Positions 36,847-46,572 of a stretch of 56,098 nt of DNA are shown one piece after another. The stretch spans positions 1 through 56,098 of the forward strand of contig JABDKF010000215.1 in assembly GCA_013003155.1 (NCBI GenBank), in the 5' to 3' direction. A program made the translations under genes and the position numbers. The notes under the pieces are model-generated. The model was given only the letters and a program-made list of their open reading frames with translations. It was not told the origin of the DNA and did not search any database. The DNA comes from Woeseia sp. (GTDB lineage Bacteria > Pseudomonadota > Gammaproteobacteria > Steroidobacterales > Woeseiaceae). The stretch's first letter is position 1. Each line of letters begins with the position of its first letter.

Positions 36847-38085
36847 ATGAAGATCTCCCCGCCAAGTCACAAAATGGCGCTCGTCCTGCCGGGCGGTGGT
36901 GCGCGCGGCGCCTTCCAGGTGGGCGTGTTGAAGGCGATTGCCGAATTGCTGCCGGAGGGTGCGCCTAATCCCTTCCCGATTCTGAGCGGTACCTCGGCCG
37001 GCGCCATTAACTCGATAGTGCTCGCGAGCCGCGCGCGGCGCTTTAAAATTGCCGTGCAGCATCTCGAAGAAGTCTGGCAAAACTTTGAAAGCAATCAGGT
37101 TTTTCGAACCGACGGCTTGACCATGCTAAAGAGCAGCCTGCATTGGCTGTCAGCGATTGTGCTTGGCGGAACGCTCGTCGGTACGCCCAAATCGCTGTTA
37201 CACAACGAGCCCCTGCGACACTTGCTCAGCGAGAACATCCGGTTTCCGCGCATCCAGACATCGATCGACGCCGGCTTGCTTGATGCTGTCGCAATCACTG
37301 CTGCCGGCTATGCCAGCGCGCGTTCCACGTCATTCTTCCAGGCATCAGCGGTGCACGAGGAGTGGGCACGGACGCGCCGCGCTGGAGTCAGAAGCACGCT
37401 CAATCTCGATCACCTGATGGCAAGCGTTGCGGTTCCGCTCATTTTCCCGCCGGTGATGATTCACGGCGAGTACTTTGGCGATGGCGCCATGCGGCAGGCT
37501 ACACCGCTGAGTCCTGCCGTCCACCTGGGTGCTGATCGCATTCTTGTTATTGGTGTGCGCGATGAAAGCGGCACCCCGGAACATGATCCGAATACGCCGC
37601 AACCGTTCCCGAGTCTTGCACTGATCGCGGGCTACATGCTCGATACGTTGTTCATGGACGGACTCTACTCAGATCTCGAACGCCTGACGCGTATCAATCA
37701 GCTGCTCGATTGCGCCCCGGCAGAAGAGCGTCGCGGCGAGCTGCAAGATGTCCGGCCGATCGATACGATGGTAATCGTGCCCAGTGAGGATCTACGAGAA
37801 ATCGCCAACGAACAACGACTGGCCATGCCGCGCCCTGTGCGTGCCCTGTTGCGCGGAATCGGCGGACGCGGCGCGAACGGCAGCCGGCTATTGAGCTTCT
37901 TGATGTTCGAGAAAGCGTACACGAGCCGCCTCATCGACCTCGGCTATCGCGATGCGATGGAAGTCAGGGACGAGCTACGGGCGTTTGTTACTGGCGCGGA
38001 TGTCGCGCGCCTGTCTGCGCCGGAGCGACTGTCGGATGACCTGACGGGCCAGTACCGCAAGCTCGATCCCGACAAATTCAAATAA
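36847..38085 (+). CDS. Patatin-like phospholipase
   Basis: A 412-residue acyl hydrolase. The catalytic parts are complete: oxyanion loop GGGARG (16-21), nucleophile elbow GTSAG with Ser50, and the dyad Asp in FGDGAMRQATPLSPA. There is no signal peptide. A C-terminal region of about 150 residues beyond the patatin core is of unknown role. It ends with the mgtE stop overlapping by 8 bases on the other strand. The substrate is unknown. Confidence 0.92.
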   Translation: MKISPPSHKMALVLPGGGARGAFQVGVLKAIAELLPEGAPNPFPILSGTSAGAINSIVLASRARRFKIAVQHLEEVWQNFESNQVFRTDGLTMLKSSLHWLSAIVLGGTLVGTPKSLLHNEPLRHLLSENIRFPRIQTSIDAGLLDAVAITAAGYASARSTSFFQASAVHEEWARTRRAGVRSTLNLDHLMASVAVPLIFPPVMIHGEYFGDGAMRQATPLSPAVHLGADRILVIGVRDESGTPEHDPNTPQPFPSLALIAGYMLDTLFMDGLYSDLERLTRINQLLDCAPAEERRGELQDVRPIDTMVIVPSEDLREIANEQRLAMPRPVRALLRGIGGRGANGSRLLSFLMFEKAYTSRLIDLGYRDAMEVRDELRAFVTGADVARLSAPERLSDDLTGQYRKLDPDKFK

Positions 38086-39427
38086 GAATAAGCGCGCCCA
38101 AGCCGAGAAACGCGCCATACCCGACGACGTCCGTGACGGTTGTGAGCACAACGCCACCTGCCAGCGCGGGGTCTATGTGCATGCGCTTCATCGCGAGCGG
38201 AATGGCGAAACCGGCCGCCGCTGCGACGACAAGGTTGACGATCATGGCGCCGGCGATGACGCCGCCGATTCGCCAGTCGTTGAACCACAGGTAGGTGGCG
38301 ACCGAGACGACGATAGCCCAGCCGATACCGTTCAGAATGCCCACCAGCACTTCCTTGCGGAAAATGCGTTCAGCATTGGTTTTGTCTATCTGTCCGAGCG
38401 CAATGGCGCGCGTCATGATGGTAAGCGACTGGCTGCCCGCAACGCCGCCCATGCTTGGCACGACCGGCATCAACACGGCGAGCAGCACGACCTTGTCGAT
38501 CGTTGTCTGGAACAAATCCACGACTGACGCTGCGAGAAAAGCCGTTGCGAGATTAATACCCAGCCACAGTGCACGACGTCGCGCACTCTTCACGACCGGA
38601 GCGAACATGTCGTCCTCTTCGTCAAGTCCGGCCGCGCTCATCAGCGAGTGTTCAGCCTCTTCGCGAATGACATCGACGACGTCGTCAACCGTTATGCGGC
38701 CAACGACCCGATTGTTGTCGTCGGCAACCGGTGCCGACAAGAGGTCGCGATGCTCAAACTCCCAGACCACCTCCTGAGAACTCGCAGTCGCTTTGATCGG
38801 CACTATCTCTGTAGCCATCACCTCGGAGACAAGTTGCTCGGGGTCGGACGTCAGAAGGCGGGAGAGGAACACTGAGCCAACAAAACGGTTGTCGCGATCG
38901 ACAACGAAAATACTGTCGGTACCATCTGGAATCGAGCCGCGTGCCCGCAGGTAACGCTGCACTACATCGAGTGTAACGTCGGGGCGCACAGTCACGATGT
39001 CGACATTCATCAGGCCGCCGGCGCTATCCTCATCGTAGGAGAGCACCTGTCGTAGCCTGTCGCGATCCTGCTGGTCCAGTGAATGCAATACTTCGCGCGT
39101 CAGCGCTTCCGGCAGGTCTGCGAGCAGGTCGGCTAAGTCATCGACCTCCATCCCCTCGGCGGCGGCAACCAGTTCATCGGTTGCCATCCCGTCGATAAAT
39201 CCCTTGCGGACCTCGTCGCCCAATTCGACAAGGACGTCGCCCTCAAGGTCATGGTCGATCATTTCCCATAGCAGGCCGCGTTCCCGCAACGGAAGTGACT
39301 CAAGCAGTCTTGCCAGTTCTGCCGGGTGCAGATTGCCCGCGAGGCGTTGCGCTGCCCGCATGCGGCCAGCATCGAGCCGTTCGCGCAGCAAAGAAAGATT
39401 GGTCGGTTTGTTTTCCTTGCTTTCCAT
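38078..39427 (-). CDS. mgtE: MgtE-type magnesium transporter
   Basis: Mg2+-gated Mg2+ channel of the inner membrane. Order of domains: N-terminal helical MgtE_N domain (about 20-130), two CBS domains (about 135-255; for example SIFVVDRDNRFVGSVFL and SAPVADDNNRVVGRITVDDV), then five membrane helices with the pore segment MPVVPSMGGVAGSQSLTI. The ATG at 39427 is used here; a GTG two codons upstream has GGGA at a better distance and is an alternative. It lies at the end of the rpoN-rapZ block. In many gammaproteobacteria the HPr-like NPr gene lies between rapZ and mgtE; here there is none. Confidence 0.94.
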   Translation of the reverse strand: MESKENKPTNLSLLRERLDAGRMRAAQRLAGNLHPAELARLLESLPLRERGLLWEMIDHDLEGDVLVELGDEVRKGFIDGMATDELVAAAEGMEVDDLADLLADLPEALTREVLHSLDQQDRDRLRQVLSYDEDSAGGLMNVDIVTVRPDVTLDVVQRYLRARGSIPDGTDSIFVVDRDNRFVGSVFLSRLLTSDPEQLVSEVMATEIVPIKATASSQEVVWEFEHRDLLSAPVADDNNRVVGRITVDDVVDVIREEAEHSLMSAAGLDEEDDMFAPVVKSARRRALWLGINLATAFLAASVVDLFQTTIDKVVLLAVLMPVVPSMGGVAGSQSLTIMTRAIALGQIDKTNAERIFRKEVLVGILNGIGWAIVVSVATYLWFNDWRIGGVIAGAMIVNLVVAAAAGFAIPLAMKRMHIDPALAGGVVLTTVTDVVGYGAFLGLGALILI

Positions 39428-39569
39428 TAACACCAGGGTCCCGTAGTGCGCGGTCCGCCGCGAGCGTGCCGCCCTTAAATGATGTTAGCGGCGCCAGCGC
39501 AGTGTAACGGTGTTCGGGTTACAGGGCACGCCTGATTCACCCGCAAACGGATAAGGAATTGGGGTGCAG

Positions 39570-40460
39570 TCAGGCGGACTCAGACACTCGCAAGCCGAGT
39601 TCATTGTGGCGTGTCAGTACCGGCTCGTGAACTTCTCTTAGTGCAGCGGCCAGTTTTTCAGTCATGTACACGGAACGATGCTGACCACCCGTACAGCCAA
39701 GTGCCACGGTAAGGTAGCTACGCCCGGTACTCGCGTATTCTGGCACCCAGTGCCGCAAAAATTGCAGGATGTCTTCGTACATGCGCAGGAACGAAGGCTG
39801 TTCGTCCAGAAAAGCCGCGACCTCACTGTCTCTCCCGGTAAGTCTGCGCAATGGTGGTTCCCAGTACGGATTTGGCAGGCCGCGCAGATCAAACATGAAA
39901 TCCGCATCGGCCGGTATGCCGTGCTTGTAGCCGAAAGACTGGATCAGGACCGACAAGTCTCTGGGCGCGCGCCGATCAACCCGATCGCGAATAGTATCCG
40001 CCAATTCATAGACGCTGCACCGGGAAGTGTCGATGACCAGATCAGAAAGATTGATCATGGGCGCCAGCAGTTCTCGCTCGCGATGAATCGCGCCGCGCAA
40101 CGTAGTGCCTTTTTCTGCAAGCGGATGCCGCCGTCGCGTTTCGCTGTAGCGCTTTAACAGGATGTCGTCGCTGGCTTGCAGGAACAATACGTCTGTCTGA
40201 ATGCCATTGCTGCGCAGCTCACGAATCGTCGTGGGCAGGGTATCGAGGTCGCGTCTACGATTTCTTGCGTCGATACCGACGGCAATACGACTACCCGCTT
40301 GTTCCTCAAAGCTTGCGACTTCCTCGACCAGCGCCTTCAGCAATGCGGCGGGCATATTGTCGATACAGTAATAGCCCATATCTTCAAGCGCGTGCAGCGC
40401 GACGCTTTTACCGGAGCCGGACAGGCCACTGACAAGTACCAGGCGCGTTTTTTCAGACAT
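39570..40460 (-). CDS. rapZ: RNase adapter protein RapZ
   Basis: Nucleotide-binding regulator; in enterobacteria it targets the small RNA GlmZ to RNase E and so controls glucosamine-6-phosphate synthesis. The 296 residues show Walker A GLSGSGKS (12-19), an N-terminal kinase-like domain and the conserved C-terminal domain ending in the VALGCTGGQHRSVYMTEKLA segment. It is 19 bases after ptsN on the same strand. Whether a GlmZ-like RNA exists in this organism is not visible here. Confidence 0.96.
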   Translation of the reverse strand: MSEKTRLVLVSGLSGSGKSVALHALEDMGYYCIDNMPAALLKALVEEVASFEEQAGSRIAVGIDARNRRRDLDTLPTTIRELRSNGIQTDVLFLQASDDILLKRYSETRRRHPLAEKGTTLRGAIHRERELLAPMINLSDLVIDTSRCSVYELADTIRDRVDRRAPRDLSVLIQSFGYKHGIPADADFMFDLRGLPNPYWEPPLRRLTGRDSEVAAFLDEQPSFLRMYEDILQFLRHWVPEYASTGRSYLTVALGCTGGQHRSVYMTEKLAAALREVHEPVLTRHNELGLRVSESA

Positions 40461-40479
40461 ACGCTATTGCCGTTGCCGC

Positions 40480-40998
40480 TCAGGTAGGCGCCTCTTGCGG
40501 CTCAGAATCGGTCGGCGTCGCGCTTAGCAAGGCTTTGTAGAGTTCGCTGCTACTGTGCGCTTCGCGCAGGCGCTCCCGCAAATCTTTATCGTTTAGGGCG
40601 CTGGTAACGAGTTTGATATCGGCGACATGAGAATCGTCGAGCTCCAGTGGCACCATTAAGCCAAAAACCAGATCGACATGTTCACTGTCGCTCGTGTCAA
40701 AATCGACGGGACTGGATAGCCTCATGAACGCACCGCAACTGCGTTTGACGCCTTCAACGCGACAATGCGGGAACGCAATGCCTGAATCCAACCCGGTGCA
40801 GCCCAGGCGCTCGCGTTCAACCAGGCCTTCGAAAATTTCCTCGTGAGCGATTTCGCTGTCACAGCGCGACAGCAATTCACTCAGGATTTCAAGGCAATGC
40901 TTTTTGCTCCGCGCCTGTGCGTTGCACAGGACGTTTTCCGGCTTTACGAGATCTTCGAGAGTCATTGCTGTGAGGTCATTGCCCGGGATTATCGACAC
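40480..40998 (-). CDS. ptsN: Nitrogen-regulatory PTS EIIA protein
   Basis: Phosphorelay end point of the nitrogen PTS. The 172 residues carry the phosphorylatable His78 in SGIAFPHCRVEG. The GTG start has AGGA six bases upstream and is preferred over an ATG eleven codons later. It lies between hpf and rapZ as usual. Its phosphodonor, the HPr-like NPr, is not in the window. Confidence 0.94.
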   Translation of the reverse strand: MSIIPGNDLTAMTLEDLVKPENVLCNAQARSKKHCLEILSELLSRCDSEIAHEEIFEGLVERERLGCTGLDSGIAFPHCRVEGVKRSCGAFMRLSSPVDFDTSDSEHVDLVFGLMVPLELDDSHVADIKLVTSALNDKDLRERLREAHSSSELYKALLSATPTDSEPQEAPT

Positions 40999-41042
40999 GC
41001 AATTCCTGGTAGCCGCGGTATTCGGCTACCAGGACTGTGAGC

Positions 41043-41363
41043 TTATCCGAAAGAGCGCTTGTTCGCGTCTCTCGCATGGTGATCGACCATTTTTTCTTTG
41101 TGCTTCCTGACCTGTCGATCCAGTTTATCGACAAGACTATCGATCGCTGCGTACATATCTTCTTCTGTCGCGTCGGCATAAATCGTGCCGCCGCTAACGT
41201 TAACTGTTGCTTCCGCTTTGTGTCTCAGCTTTTCCACAGTAAGGATGCAGTGCGCATCCGTTACCAGGTCAAAATGACGCTCAACCTTTTCAAACTTGCT
41301 GGCAACGTAATTTCTCATTGCCGTTGTTACATCGACGTGATGACCTGTAACGCTTATTTGCAT
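41043..41363 (-). CDS. hpf: Ribosome hibernation promoting factor, short form
   Basis: A 106-residue protein of the YfiA/HPF family that binds the 30S subunit and helps 70S dimer formation in stationary phase. It begins MQISVTGHHVDVTTAMRNYV and has the beta-alpha-beta core ending in DKLDRQVRKHKEK. There is no long C-terminal extension, so it is short HPF and would need a modulation factor for 100S dimers. GGGAG lies eight bases before the ATG. It follows rpoN after 132 bases that hold a strong hairpin. Confidence 0.95.
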   Translation of the reverse strand: MQISVTGHHVDVTTAMRNYVASKFEKVERHFDLVTDAHCILTVEKLRHKAEATVNVSGGTIYADATEEDMYAAIDSLVDKLDRQVRKHKEKMVDHHARDANKRSFG

Positions 41364-41419
41364 GGTTTTCTCCCTTGATCTTCAGGGCGCGAAAGGCAGC
41401 CCTGACGAGTGGACAGAAC

Positions 41420-41444
41420 GGCGCTCCGCGATGCGCGCAGCGCC
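41420..41444 (-). repeat. Strong hairpin between rpoN and hpf
   Basis: GGCGCT (41420-41425) pairs with AGCGCC (41439-41444); inside, CGCG (41427-41430) pairs with CGCG (41434-41437) across one C-C mismatch, leaving a 3-base loop. No T-run follows on the minus strand. It probably acts as a processing or attenuation point that gives hpf a different level from rpoN. Confidence 0.45.
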
Positions 41445-41495
41445 CACGACTTGAAAAACTACCGGATATATTATGTCTAAAGCTCAGCACTGATT

Positions 41496-42890
41496 TTATT
41501 TTGGCTGGCGAACGCGGCGTTCGCTGGACGAAGAAATCTTCATAGCTTCACGGTACTTCGCAACCGTGCGCCTGGCAACATTTATGCCTTCGTCTTTCAG
41601 GATATTGGCGATTTTGCTGTCACTCAGGGGCTTGGCAGGATCTTCGGCACCGATCAGTTTCCGTATTTTCGCGCGGACCGCCGTAGACGACTGATCGTCA
41701 CCGTCAACGGTCGAAAGATTGCTTGAAAAAAAGTACTTGAATTCAAACACGCCGCGCGGTGTGTGCATGTATTTGTTTGTTGTTACACGTGAAATAGTCG
41801 ATTCATGCATGCCTATTGCATCGGCAATGTCACGTAATACCAGCGGCTTCATGCCTTCATCCCCCTGATCGAGGAAGTCCTGCTGCCGCGCCACGATGCA
41901 GGTCGCTACTTTAGTCAGAGTCTCGTTACGAATCTCCAGGCTGCGAACCAGCCAGCGCGCTTCCTGCAACTGCGACCGAAGAACGGAGTGATCGCCATTG
42001 CCACGTAACAATTGCGCATACTTCTGATTGACTGACAGCCGGGGAATGCCCGAAGAGCTGATTTCAACTTGCCAGATGCCATCGCTCTTGCGAACGAACA
42101 CGTCAGGTATGACGTACTCAGGTGCGGCGGGGCTGACAGCAAGGCCCGGTTTGGGATTACAACCTTTAACGAGCGCGAGCGCGTTGTTCAGCTCTTCTTC
42201 GGACGCGCGCTCGGTACGCCGAAGTTCACTGTATTCCTGGTTGGCGATTCGATCCAGGTGGTGTTCAGCCAGGCGCAGTGCGAGCGGCAGGCCAGTTGTT
42301 TCGGGGTCAAGCTGCCCGAGTTGCAAAATGATGCACTCTGATAAATTGCGTGCGCCCACACCGATAGGGTCCAGCCGCTGCACTTTTTTCAGCGTCTGTT
42401 CGATTTCCGTGTCGTCCACGGATTTGTTGGCTCGTACACTCGCGCGTATATCGTCGAAGTCAGCGACGAGGTAACCGTCGTCATTAATGGCGTCAATCAG
42501 TGCTTCACCAATGAGGGCTTCGCGCGGACTAAATTTTTCGAGTTCCAGTTGCCACAAAAGATGTTCGCGCAGCGATTGGCCACTCTGATCTTCATAATCG
42601 ATCTGGCTGCGGCCCTCGCCGTTCCAGCCGCCGTCCTGAAATTGTTCCGTTACGCTCGATTGCCAGTCCTCTTCGGACTTGACCGTCTCGACTTCTGCCG
42701 TCGACTCCGCCGAGGAGCTGGGGACGTCAGGCAAGTCCTCCATCTCCAACATGATGTTTTCTTCGAGCGCCTCCTGAATCTGCGCGCTCAAATCCAGTAC
42801 GGGTAGCTGTAACAGTCGGATCGCCTGCTGCAACTGCGGCGTCATCGTCAGCGACTGGCCAATCTTAAGTTGCAACGATGGCTTCAGCAT
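41496..42890 (-). CDS. rpoN: RNA polymerase sigma-54 factor
   Basis: Alternative sigma factor for enhancer-dependent promoters. The 464 residues have the Q-rich N-terminal activator region (LQLKIGQSLTMTPQLQQAIR), the acidic linker, the core-binding region, the helix-turn-helix and the RpoN box ARRTVAKYREAM near the C-terminus. It stands 44 bases after lptB, as in most gammaproteobacteria. I looked for convincing -24/-12 promoters in the window; only imperfect matches were found. Confidence 0.97.
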   Translation of the reverse strand: MLKPSLQLKIGQSLTMTPQLQQAIRLLQLPVLDLSAQIQEALEENIMLEMEDLPDVPSSSAESTAEVETVKSEEDWQSSVTEQFQDGGWNGEGRSQIDYEDQSGQSLREHLLWQLELEKFSPREALIGEALIDAINDDGYLVADFDDIRASVRANKSVDDTEIEQTLKKVQRLDPIGVGARNLSECIILQLGQLDPETTGLPLALRLAEHHLDRIANQEYSELRRTERASEEELNNALALVKGCNPKPGLAVSPAAPEYVIPDVFVRKSDGIWQVEISSSGIPRLSVNQKYAQLLRGNGDHSVLRSQLQEARWLVRSLEIRNETLTKVATCIVARQQDFLDQGDEGMKPLVLRDIADAIGMHESTISRVTTNKYMHTPRGVFEFKYFFSSNLSTVDGDDQSSTAVRAKIRKLIGAEDPAKPLSDSKIANILKDEGINVARRTVAKYREAMKISSSSERRVRQPK

Positions 42891-42933
42891 GAGCTTGCGA
42901 GGTCCAAAAGGTTATTCATTCGCTAAATTGTGC

Positions 42934-43659
42934 TCAGAGTTTAAATTCTTGTCCGAGATACACTTCTCGAACGTGCTGATTGGCCAGAATATCGTCAGGA
43001 GTGCCAGCCGCAATAAGGGTTCCGTCGTTGAGTATATAAGCTCGCTGGCAGATTCCGAGCGTTTCCCGCACGTTGTGGTCAGTAATCAGAACACCAATGC
43101 CACGGCCACATAAGTGATTGATAATACGTTGGATGTCCAATACCGAAATCGGGTCTACGCCCGCAAAGGGTTCGTCCAGCAATACAAAGCGCGGGTTGGC
43201 CGCGAGCGCCCTCGCGATTTCGACGCGGCGCCGCTCGCCGCCGGACAGGCTGATGCCGACGTTGTTCCTGACGTGGCCGACGTGCAGCTCCTCCAGCAAC
43301 TGATCGAGTTCCTGTTCGCGTCCGGCCCGATCGAGATCGCCGCGATTTTCGAGAATCGCGAGGATATTTTGCTCTACTGAGAGTTTGCGGAAAATGGAAG
43401 CTTCCTGCGGCAAATATCCCAGCCCCAACGACGCGCGTTTATGCATCGGCAGTGGCGTCAGGTCCTTACCATCGAGCAGTATGCGACCACGGTCTGCACT
43501 GACCAGCCCGACTATCATGTAAAAGGCGGTTGTCTTGCCGGCGCCATTGGGCCCTAGTAGCCCGACTACCTCGCCGCTGGAAATTTCCAGTGATATGTCT
43601 TTGACGACTTCGCGAAACTTGTAACGTTTGGCAATCCCCTGAACGCTGAGAATGCTCAT
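42934..43659 (-). CDS. lptB: LPS export ABC transporter ATP-binding protein
   Basis: ATPase that drives LPS extraction from the inner membrane with LptF and LptG. The 241 residues show Walker [10 protein letters not shown], the signature [15 protein letters not shown] and Walker [14 protein letters not shown], with the switch His in [10 protein letters not shown]. Its ATG overlaps the lptA stop by four bases (ATGA), so translation is coupled. LptF and LptG are not in the window. Confidence 0.97.
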   Translation of the reverse strand: MSILSVQGIAKRYKFREVVKDISLEISSGEVVGLLGPNGAGKTTAFYMIVGLVSADRGRILLDGKDLTPLPMHKRASLGLGYLPQEASIFRKLSVEQNILAILENRGDLDRAGREQELDQLLEELHVGHVRNNVGISLSGGERRRVEIARALAANPRFVLLDEPFAGVDPISVLDIQRIINHLCGRGIGVLITDHNVRETLGICQRAYILNDGTLIAAGTPDDILANQHVREVYLGQEFKL

Positions 43660-44351
43660 AGAGTGCCGCCACCATCCGGTCCGTCGTCAGGGAAAAGCGT
43701 TGCGCCGCCACTATCTTCAGCGGGCTGCTGATCGGCATCTTCTGCTGTCGGGTCGACGGCGGGGGTATATATGATTTTTACTTTTTCGCCAGTCTCGCCG
43801 CTGGCCTCCGCGTTTATGCGTTGTTCGGCGATGTTGTAGACGAGGTAGTTGCTTGAGATTTGGTTGCCGCCCTCGGTGATCGTCGCCTGCTCCGAAAACT
43901 CTACGATGCCCTCGGCAAAGTTATACTCGAGGCGGCCAGCCTCTGCGTAAGTTATCTCGTCGCTGCCGCGGCGGCGCAGTTCGAACGTTGCAGGCGCACC
44001 ACTTATCGTCGCGATCTGCAGTTGGTGCTTACCAAAGCGCAGGTCCGCCTGGTCGCATTTGATGCTGGCAGTTCCTGTTTCGATACGTACATTTCCCGAG
44101 AACTGCCAAATGCTGTCTTCAAAATCGAGTTTGCTGGCGAGCCCTTGATCTGCTTCAACTCCAATCGTGCCTTGCGACAATCGCAAGCCGCGAAACATCA
44201 ACATGGAATTCTTGCCATCGTAATCTGTCGCATCCGCATCCAGGGAAATCGGCAGACGCAATTCTGCAATCTGCGCCCACGACGCCTGACCGGCCGTCAG
44301 GAACAAGGCAAGTACAAAAAGGTTGCGCAAATTTTTAAAAAGTTTTTGCAT
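43656..44351 (-). CDS. lptA: LPS-transport periplasmic bridge protein
   Basis: Periplasmic beta-jellyroll (OstA-like) protein that carries LPS between LptC and LptD. The 231 residues begin with a signal peptide ([17 protein letters not shown]), followed by the repetitive beta-strand domain. The C-terminal 35 residues are acidic and Gly/Pro-rich ([20 protein letters not shown]), an extension beyond the usual fold. The ATG has only a weak ribosome binding site. Confidence 0.93.
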   Translation of the reverse strand: MQKLFKNLRNLFVLALFLTAGQASWAQIAELRLPISLDADATDYDGKNSMLMFRGLRLSQGTIGVEADQGLASKLDFEDSIWQFSGNVRIETGTASIKCDQADLRFGKHQLQIATISGAPATFELRRRGSDEITYAEAGRLEYNFAEGIVEFSEQATITEGGNQISSNYLVYNIAEQRINAEASGETGEKVKIIYTPAVDPTAEDADQQPAEDSGGATLFPDDGPDGGGTL

Positions 44352-44406
44352 AAATTGCTGGCAGCATTCTTACGCTGGTAAATACGGTAAAAGTTATTCT
44401 ACGCGA

Positions 44407-45000
44407 TCACGGGACAAACTTGCCGCTAACGTTCGACTTCAACTGCAAGCGGTTGTCCTGTAATGATGCTTCCATGCCGGTCGCCGATATACTTCGGTCA
44501 CCGATTCGAATTCGAACGCGTCGATCTGTATATGCGATGTATTTTTCCGGCTCCAACGCTAACCAGTCCGTGCTGATCTCGGTTACATCGCCTTCAAAAC
44601 CCTGTTCACTGGTCGCCAGCACGTGTCCGCTCAACGTCAACTTATCCTGGTTGCCGCTAATCACCGCCCTGTCGGCGCTCAACGACCAGGGTATTTCACT
44701 CGCGGTTGTGTAACGTACTTTGACGCCGTCAAACGCGATTTGTTCTTCGTTTTGTTGTTCCGCGTAGTCGGCCTCAATTTCATAGAGCAGATTCCCGTTT
44801 TCGCCGGTTCCGAGAATACGCGCATCGCGCAAGTAAAAGCCTTGCTGAGCAACGTTCCCGGCATCAGCGAGTTCTGATCCCTGGTCCAGAGAGCTTGCGA
44901 GGTACCAGCTGCCCATGGCGCCAGCCAACAACAAGATGATGCCAAAAAGATTTCGTGCACTCACCGGGTCAGCAGCCTTGCGAGACATCGGCCCCAGCAT
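44407..45000 (-). CDS. lptC: LPS export component LptC
   Basis: Single-pass inner-membrane protein that hands LPS to LptA. A membrane helix (NLFGIILLLAGAMGSWYLAS) is followed by the periplasmic LptC jellyroll, including QQGFYLRDARILGTGENGN and LTLSGHVLATSEQGFEGD. The start is uncertain: ATG at 45000 (MLGPM) is used; ATG at 44988 (MSRKAA) and a GTG at 45042 are alternatives. The order kdsC-lptC-lptA-lptB is standard. Confidence 0.92.
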   Translation of the reverse strand: MLGPMSRKAADPVSARNLFGIILLLAGAMGSWYLASSLDQGSELADAGNVAQQGFYLRDARILGTGENGNLLYEIEADYAEQQNEEQIAFDGVKVRYTTASEIPWSLSADRAVISGNQDKLTLSGHVLATSEQGFEGDVTEISTDWLALEPEKYIAYTDRRVRIRIGDRSISATGMEASLQDNRLQLKSNVSGKFVP

Positions 45001-45064
45001 GAATTCATCGCCACGCGAGCTAGGCGACAGGATGGCAAGCACATCGGTGGTGCGTCGCAGATGC

Positions 45065-45562
45065 TCAAGTGGCGGATTGCCTCGCGTTGATCAGCTGGTC
45101 GCAAATTTCGCGTACCGCGCCAAAGCCGCCACGCCATTTGGTCGTCACGTCGCAGGCCGAAATTATGTCGGGATGCGCATTGGCGACGGCTACCGGAATA
45201 CCTACCCTTTGCAACAAGGGGAGGTCTGGCAGATCATCCCCTGCATAAAGGCATTCGTCCGCGCTTATCGACAATTCCTTTCGCAACTCCTCGAACGCCG
45301 CTACCTTGTCTTTGCAACCCAGGTAAACATGGCGGACGCCCAATTCTCGCATGCGTTCAGCGACGGCCGGCGACGGTCTGCCGCTGATGATGGCGACGGC
45401 AATTCCGGCCTCGAGCAAGCGCCTCACCCCGTAACCATCCAGCGTGCAAAACGCCTTGCTCTCGACCAGGTCATTCGACAGATAGAAGCGGCCATCGGTG
45501 AAAACGCCGTCCACGTCGAACGCCGCCAGCCGGATTTTTCTTAAGCGCTCAGTCAGGCTCAT
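45065..45562 (-). CDS. kdsC: 3-deoxy-D-manno-octulosonate 8-phosphate phosphatase
   Basis: HAD phosphatase of Kdo synthesis. The 165 residues contain the nucleophile motif FDVDGVFTDG (15-24), motif II IISGRPS, and motif III with YAGDDLPDLPLL. It has the short C0-type form without a cap domain, as expected for a tetramer. Its ATG overlaps the kdsD stop by four bases. Confidence 0.96.
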   Translation of the reverse strand: MSLTERLRKIRLAAFDVDGVFTDGRFYLSNDLVESKAFCTLDGYGVRRLLEAGIAVAIISGRPSPAVAERMRELGVRHVYLGCKDKVAAFEELRKELSISADECLYAGDDLPDLPLLQRVGIPVAVANAHPDIISACDVTTKWRGGFGAVREICDQLINARQSAT

Positions 45563-46542
45563 ACGACGCCTGCCCGAAACAAATCGTGAATATTGAGTGC
45601 GCCAACCAGGCGGCCGTCGGTGTCCGCGACAAGCAAGCCGTTGATCTTGTGTTGTTCCATCAGGTGTACCGCTTCTGCGGCCAGAATGCCGGGTTCAGTC
45701 ACGCGGCAATCCTCGTGCATGACCGTCGCGATTTTTGTTTTGTGCACATCGACGCCTGCATCGAGTGCCCGACGCAAATCTCCGTCAGTAAATACTCCCA
45801 GAATTTGTCGCTGTGCGTCGACGATGGCTGTCATACCGAGGCCCTTCTGCGACATTTCGACAAGCCCCGCACTCAAACTGACGTCAGGTGTAACGGCGGG
45901 AATTTCGTCGCCGCTATGCATGATATCGGCAACGCGTAAAATCAGGCGTTTACCCAATGTACCGCTAGGGTGAGAGCGCGCGAAATCTTCCGCTGTAAAA
46001 CCGCGACTTTCGAGCAACGCCACGGCGAGCGCATCTCCCATTGCCAGCGTTGCCGTTGTGCTGGCCGTTGGCGCCAGGTTTAGCGGACAGGCTTCTTCAC
46101 TGACGCTGACATCAAGGTGTACATCCGCTGTTCTCGCGAGCGTGGAGCCCTTCTTTCCTGTCATTGAAATCAGCTTTGCCCCCATCCTTTTAACGAGCGG
46201 CAATATTGTGACGATTTCCTGGGTTTCGCCGGAATTTGACACTGCCAGTAACAGGTCGTGCGCGGTGATCATGCCGAGGTCACCGTGACTCGCTTCAGCC
46301 GGGTGCATGTAAAAAGACGGGGTGCCGGTACTGGCCAGCGTCGCGGAAATCTTGCGCGCAATGTGTCCGGACTTGCCCATGCCCGTCACCACCACGCGGC
46401 CTTCTGTTTCGAGACAAAGCTGGCAGGCGTCAGCGAATGATTGATCAAGCCGACTTGCGAGTTGGCTCACTGCGCGAGATTCAACATCCAGAACACGCTC
46501 TGCCAGCGCCAGTTGTTGTGAGGCTGAAAGCTTCGAATTCAT
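45559..46542 (-). CDS. kdsD: D-arabinose-5-phosphate isomerase
   Basis: First step of Kdo synthesis. The ATG at 46542 has GAGG six bases upstream and gives 327 residues; a TTG eight codons earlier is less likely. The N-terminal SIS domain has VVTGMGKSGHIARKI and the substrate loop SNSGETQEI. Two CBS domains follow from about residue 205 (DIMHSGDEIPAVTPDVSLSA and later ALNIHDLFRAGVV). Overlaps kdsC by four bases. Confidence 0.96.
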   Translation of the reverse strand: MNSKLSASQQLALAERVLDVESRAVSQLASRLDQSFADACQLCLETEGRVVVTGMGKSGHIARKISATLASTGTPSFYMHPAEASHGDLGMITAHDLLLAVSNSGETQEIVTILPLVKRMGAKLISMTGKKGSTLARTADVHLDVSVSEEACPLNLAPTASTTATLAMGDALAVALLESRGFTAEDFARSHPSGTLGKRLILRVADIMHSGDEIPAVTPDVSLSAGLVEMSQKGLGMTAIVDAQRQILGVFTDGDLRRALDAGVDVHKTKIATVMHEDCRVTEPGILAAEAVHLMEQHKINGLLVADTDGRLVGALNIHDLFRAGVV

Positions 46543-46572
46543 TCGCTGCCTCGTGGTTGCATACAATTGCGC

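Noticed and set aside
36569-36865. Open frames on both strands between the VWA gene and the patatin gene
   Set aside because: No ribosome binding site, no family features, and they run into real genes on the other strand.
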